In this document: positions 42,448 to 45,719 of the stretch, one piece after another
How the letters are laid out: every line of letters begins with the position of its first letter
Position numbering within the stretch: the first letter of the stretch is position 1
Assembly: GCA_963636105.1 (NCBI GenBank)
Contig: CAVHIG010000007.1
Location: 1 to 45,719, forward strand
DNA length: 45,719 bases
Direction of reading: 5' to 3'
From: CAVHIG01 sp963636105
Lineage (GTDB): Bacteria > Bacillota > Clostridia > Peptostreptococcales > Anaerovoracaceae
Program-made: the position numbers and the translations under genes
Notes under the pieces: generated by a model
Databases searched by the model: none
Told to the model about the DNA's origin: nothing
What the model saw: only the letters and a program-made list of their open reading frames with translations

Positions 42448-44655
42448 TTATTTTTTGCTCTTCTTTCCCTGGTACTTTGAGCCGCTTGTAAGTCTTGTCA
42501 GATCAAAGTAGAGCTGGCTGCATGTAAATATTGAAGAAGCACAGCCTGCGATTACACCGATAAACAGCGGAATGATAAATTCTCTTATGCTGCTTCCTGC
42601 CAATGCAATCATCGGTATCATTACGAGTAAAGTAGTAAAGCTTGTCATTATTGAACGGGACAAGGTCTGATTTATACTTGCGTCTATAAGCTCCTCCATA
42701 TGTCCTCTCTTCATAATTCCAAGATTTTCTCTGATTCTGTCAAAGACTACAATAGTATCATTTATGGAATATCCTACTACAGTCAAAATACCGGCTATAA
42801 ATGGATTATTTATAGTGATATGAAGCAGTCCGTAGAAGGCAAGTACGATCAATACGTCATGGAATACACCCGCGACGGCAGCTACACCAAATTTCCATTC
42901 AAATCTGATAGCCACGTAGATGAGCATACCGAGAGCTGCTATGAGCACGGCCTTTATCGCATTTGCCTTGAGCTCATTACCTACAGACGGTCCAAAGTGA
43001 TTTACCTCAAGCACATCATCTTCGGTAATGCCAAATGCTTCTACCAAGCTATTTACCACAGCATCTCTGTCATCGCTGTCGAGAGCTACAGTCGTCTTTA
43101 TAATAGCCTCTTCCTTTGCGTCACCTGAGAATATAATCTGCGCGTCATTTATGTCATATTCCTTGAGCACATCCTCTATCTCTGAGCTTTCTACCTGCTG
43201 ACCGAAATCAATCTGCATCATAGTACCGCCTGTAAAGTCGATACCCATATTGAAGCCTCTCACTCCGCCGACTACAAGACCAATCACGATAATAGCCACC
43301 GAAATGCTGTAAAATATCTTTCTATGCTTTACAAAGTAAAATTGCTTTTTGAGCGCAAATTTTGCGGTATTGTCGTCCCTCATTCCGTAGAACTTCTTCT
43401 GTGAGAATTTCTTGCTCTCTCCGAGAATGTCCATGAAAAGCTGTGTCACAACTACTGCTGTAAATATGCTGAGCACAATACCTATCATAAGAGTAAGCGC
43501 AAATCCCTTTACAGAGCTTGTACCTACCATATAAAGTACGAGAGCAGCGATTATTGTAGTTATCTGCGAATCGAGGACTGTGCTCATGGCTCTCTTGAAG
43601 CCGGAGCCTATGGATACACGCACGGATTTTCCGTTTGCGATCTCCTCTCTTATTCTTGTAAAGATTACTACGTTTGCGTCAACTGCCATACCTATCGAAA
43701 GGATTATACCCGCGATTCCAGGGAGTGTCAGTACAGCGTTCAAAAGTACCATTACCCAAAGATCAAGCACTACATAGAGAGCAAGAGCTACACAAGCTGC
43801 AAGACCCATCATCTGATATCCGATAAGCATTACGGCAAATACGAGTATAAGACCTATAAGACCCGCGATTACACTCATTTCAAGCGCATTCTCACCTATG
43901 GTCGCTGTCTGTACGGTTGTGGACACCTGTGTAAGGGATACAGGAAGCGCACCGCCTCTTATGAGTGCCGCAAGGTTTGTAGCCTCATCCTGTGGGAAGC
44001 CGCCGCTTGAGCCTGCTGTAATGACCGCGTTTCCGTTTGTGATTACGCTCTGTACTACAGGCGAGGAAATGATTTCATCGTCAAGTACAATGAGAATCAT
44101 CGATGAGGACAGACCGTCTGACATAGGAGTTACGCTTCCTGAAAGCGCAGTCCTTGTAGCGTCCGCGAAAGCATCTGTTCCCTCTGATGTAAATTCCAGC
44201 GATACAGCATATCCACCATGCTCTGAATCCGATGTGATGGAAGCATTCTTGATATCACTTCCGTCGAGTACTACGGTTCCGTCCGCAAGCACAAATTGCA
44301 GCTGCGCTGTCTTGCCTATAGTATCTATAGCTTCCTTTGCGTCTTCTGCGCCCGGCAGCTCTATTCTGATACGTTTCTCACCTTCTATGGTGACTACAGG
44401 CTCCGAAAGGCCCATTTGGTTTACTCTGTTTTCAATGACGGCCTGTGTCTGCTCCATAAGAGACTTGAGCTCCGCGCCTGTCGCATCTGTCTCCGCTTCC
44501 ATCAGAACATTTACACCGCCATTGATATCTAGGCCGAATTTCATCTGATCCTTGATCGAACCCATGCTGCCGATACCGAAGACCGTTACATACCACCCGA
44601 ATAGAGTGACAACGATCACTATCAGTGCCAGCAGTTTTTTCATTTTTAAACTCAT
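42448..44655 (-). CDS. secDF: SecD-SecF fusion protein export subunit
   Basis: A 735-residue fusion of SecD and SecF, the proton-driven partner of SecYEG. The N-terminal helix (residues 6-26) leads to GLDINGGVNVLME and the periplasm-side P1 domain. The SecD membrane half contains GMAVDANVVIFTRIREE, and the SecF half begins near residue 445 with a helix, GFNMGIDFTGGTMMQI, and later YSINDTIVVFDRIRENL. Twelve membrane helices are expected. AAGGTGA precedes the ATG. It starts a long operon behind a good promoter and is one gene downstream of yajC, its usual partner. Confidence 0.96.
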   Translation of the reverse strand: MSLKMKKLLALIVIVVTLFGWYVTVFGIGSMGSIKDQMKFGLDINGGVNVLMEAETDATGAELKSLMEQTQAVIENRVNQMGLSEPVVTIEGEKRIRIELPGAEDAKEAIDTIGKTAQLQFVLADGTVVLDGSDIKNASITSDSEHGGYAVSLEFTSEGTDAFADATRTALSGSVTPMSDGLSSSMILIVLDDEIISSPVVQSVITNGNAVITAGSSGGFPQDEATNLAALIRGGALPVSLTQVSTTVQTATIGENALEMSVIAGLIGLILVFAVMLIGYQMMGLAACVALALYVVLDLWVMVLLNAVLTLPGIAGIILSIGMAVDANVVIFTRIREEIANGKSVRVSIGSGFKRAMSTVLDSQITTIIAALVLYMVGTSSVKGFALTLMIGIVLSIFTAVVVTQLFMDILGESKKFSQKKFYGMRDDNTAKFALKKQFYFVKHRKIFYSISVAIIVIGLVVGGVRGFNMGIDFTGGTMMQIDFGQQVESSEIEDVLKEYDINDAQIIFSGDAKEEAIIKTTVALDSDDRDAVVNSLVEAFGITEDDVLEVNHFGPSVGNELKANAIKAVLIAALGMLIYVAIRFEWKFGVAAVAGVFHDVLIVLAFYGLLHITINNPFIAGILTVVGYSINDTIVVFDRIRENLGIMKRGHMEELIDASINQTLSRSIMTSFTTLLVMIPMIALAGSSIREFIIPLFIGVIAGCASSIFTCSQLYFDLTRLTSGSKYQGKKSKK

Positions 44656-44728
44656 TTTACTACTTCACCTTCTGTCTGCAAATTTATGTATTGTAATTTC
44701 TCCGTCAAGCAGATACTCTTAACGATTC

Positions 44729-44757
44729 ATTATACTACTTTTTATTCATCCAAACAA
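44729..44757 (-). promoter_or_regulatory. Promoter of the secDF-rsh operon
   Basis: On the minus strand TTGTTT (44752-44757) and a consensus TATAAT (44729-44734) are separated by exactly 17 bp. The predicted leader before the secDF ATG is about 65-70 nt. It lies downstream of the yajC terminator, so secDF has its own start. Confidence 0.7.
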
Positions 44758-44835
44758 GAGAATTAGATGGTTTTTATGTCATTTATAGCTTGATTTTTTG
44801 TAAATTTATTGAAAAAGCCGTGAAAAGCATTGCAT

Positions 44836-44863
44836 AAAAAAACAGATGTCACAAGGACATCTG
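44836..44863 (-). terminator. Intrinsic terminator of tRNA-Leu-yajC
   Basis: CAGATGTC (44843-44850) pairs with GACATCTG (44856-44863), a perfect 8-bp stem with a 5-nt loop, followed on the minus strand by seven T (44836-44842). It lies about 28 nt past the yajC stop. Confidence 0.92.
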
Positions 44864-44890
44864 CTTTAGCTTTGCTATTTAGTTTGGCGC

Positions 44891-45388
44891 TTACTCGGCC
44901 TTTTCCTGAGCAGGAGCTTCGTCCATAGTAGCCGCAGGAGCCTCCTCAGCAACTACTTCCGCTTCTACAGCTACAGCAGAAGCTACAGCAATTGCTTCCT
45001 CGACAGGTGCTGCTACCTCAGCAGCTTCCTCAACCGGAGCAGCCTTCTTCATTCTCTTTGGCATTACCTTCTTTGGAGCTTCTTCCTCTTCGGTAATTCT
45101 GTCCTTCTTGCCGGCAGCCTTAGGATCTGATGACACTACTCTGGAAATGGACCATCTCATAACTTCAAACTTTGTCTTGTCTGCGCCTACCTGAATCACA
45201 AGCGTCTCGTCCTTTGTCTTGACAACCTTGCCGCAGATACCACCGATAGTAACGATTTCATCGCCTACACTGATATTTGCTCTCATTTCATTTGTAGCCT
45301 TTTCTCTCTTCTTTTGCGGTCTGATAAGCAAAAGCCACATTATCAAAAATAAAAGAATTAAAGGTGCAAGCTGTGCAAGAAGTTCCAT
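44891..45388 (-). CDS. yajC: YajC, preprotein translocase accessory subunit, with acidic tail
   Basis: A 165-residue single-pass membrane protein that associates with SecDF-YidC. The hydrophobic helix (about 5-23, LAQLAPLILLFLIMWLLLI) is followed by RPQKKREK and the YajC core ANISVGDEIVTIGGICGKVVKTKDETLVIQV. Beyond about residue 100 a charged linker leads to an Ala/Glu/Val-rich acidic tail of roughly 50 residues, longer than the usual YajC of about 90-110. AAGGAGG precedes the ATG. It is co-directional with and only 33 bp from tRNA-Leu, with no terminator between. Confidence 0.93.
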   Translation of the reverse strand: MELLAQLAPLILLFLIMWLLLIRPQKKREKATNEMRANISVGDEIVTIGGICGKVVKTKDETLVIQVGADKTKFEVMRWSISRVVSSDPKAAGKKDRITEEEEAPKKVMPKRMKKAAPVEEAAEVAAPVEEAIAVASAVAVEAEVVAEEAPAATMDEAPAQEKAE

Positions 45389-45421
45389 TATATATCCTCC
45401 TTAGAATCGTCTAAATAAAAA

Positions 45422-45508
45422 TGGTGCCGGCGATGGGGGTCGAACCCATACGGTGTTGCCACCACAGGATTTTGAGTCCTGCACGTCTGCCAATTCCATC
45501 ACGCCGGC
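45422..45508 (-). tRNA. tRNA-Leu (anticodon CAA)
   Basis: An 87-nt class II tRNA with encoded CCA. The acceptor stem GCCGGCG/CGCCGGC is perfect, the anticodon stem CAGGA/TCCTG encloses loop CTCAAAA giving anticodon CAA (reads UUG), the long variable arm contains GGTGGCAACACC, and the T arm is ATGGG-TTCGACC-CCCAT. Discriminator base A and the long variable arm fit leucine. Confidence 0.97.
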
Positions 45509-45547
45509 ATCTTATAAATGTGTAATGTTTTTTCACACAATATAGTT

Positions 45548-45576
45548 ATTGTACATTATTTTTTGTTTTTAGTCAA
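45548..45576 (-). promoter_or_regulatory. Promoter for tRNA-Leu and yajC
   Basis: On the minus strand TTGACT (45571-45576) and TACAAT (45548-45553) are separated by 17 bp, close to the sigma-A consensus. Transcription should start about 32 nt before the tRNA 5' end. The stretch between 45577 and 45651 is AT-rich without other recognised features. Confidence 0.85.
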
Positions 45577-45653
45577 CGCTTTTTATAAAAAAATCCAAAT
45601 TAAAATCCGAATTTTTAGAATATCCTACAGCTACCCTCAAATTTTCCCATACT

Positions 45654-45719
45654 CAGCGAGGCCTAAGCTGCCTGCGGAACCATGTGCAAGTCGATTCGGT
45701 CCCGAAGGTAGGTGTAGGC
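45654..45719. repeat. Second copy of the structured repeat, cut by the window end
   Basis: These 66 bases match 4502-4567 with three differences. The last 40 bases are identical to 4575-4614, the second unit of the tandem. The copy stops one base short of completing the outer TAGGCC arm. The inner stem is weakened on the plus strand (an A-C mismatch) but would hold on the minus strand through G-U pairs. It lies upstream of the tRNA-Leu promoter. Confidence 0.85.

Overview
The window reads as a chromosomal core region of an anaerobic, Gram-positive-type Bacillota (class Clostridia). All 36 protein genes that I can support, and the single tRNA, lie on the minus strand. Evidence for the lineage: a single-chain pyruvate:ferredoxin oxidoreductase next to an acyl-CoA:acetate-type CoA-transferase, RNase J, YlbF, HemZ, RsfS/YqeK, a SecDF fusion, a nicking-type MutL, and gene orders shared with Bacillus subtilis (asp23-nusB-xseAB-ispA-dxs-tlyA; mutS-mutL-miaA-ynbB; nadD-yqeK-rsfS; rsh-dtd-hisS-aspS; mltG-trmR-trhP). 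The genus cannot be fixed from sequence alone.

Layout, in the direction of transcription (high to low coordinates). 45.7-44.7 kb: a repeat copy cut by the window edge, a strong promoter, tRNA-Leu(CAA), yajC and a terminator. 44.7-28.1 kb: a promoter, then secDF, rsh, dtd, an MBL hydrolase, hemZ, hisS, aspS, nadD, yqeK, rsfS, leuS, a long hairpin, rnj and ylbF; this is a translation, stringent-response and RNA-turnover cluster. 28-27.3 kb: efp with its own promoter and terminator. 27.2-24 kb: mltG, trmR and a U32/trhP gene (cell wall plus tRNA wobble-uridine modification), then a terminator. 23.8-18.9 kb: the nifJ and CoA-transferase fermentation operon. 18.9-0.1 kb: a promoter inside an inverted repeat, then a CNNM/CorC protein, asp23, nusB, a TsaD-like paralogue, xseA, xseB, ispA, dxs, tlyA, an aminotransferase, mutS, mutL, a structured repeat, miaA, a tyrosine recombinase, a YnbB-type PLP enzyme and a TVP38 membrane protein, closed by a terminator.

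Most of the window is ordinary housekeeping sequence with tight, often overlapping gene junctions. I see no phage, CRISPR, toxin-antitoxin or defence system. The strongest unexplained signal is a GC-rich nested-hairpin repeat between mutL and miaA, which carries an internal 47-bp tandem duplication and is found again at the right edge of the window (63 of 66 bases identical). Secondary points are a 57-nt nested hairpin just upstream of RNase J, a 130-residue basic low-complexity head on RNase J, a second-type TsaD homologue in the nusB-xseA slot where B. subtilis has folD, and a housekeeping-embedded tyrosine recombinase translationally coupled to miaA.
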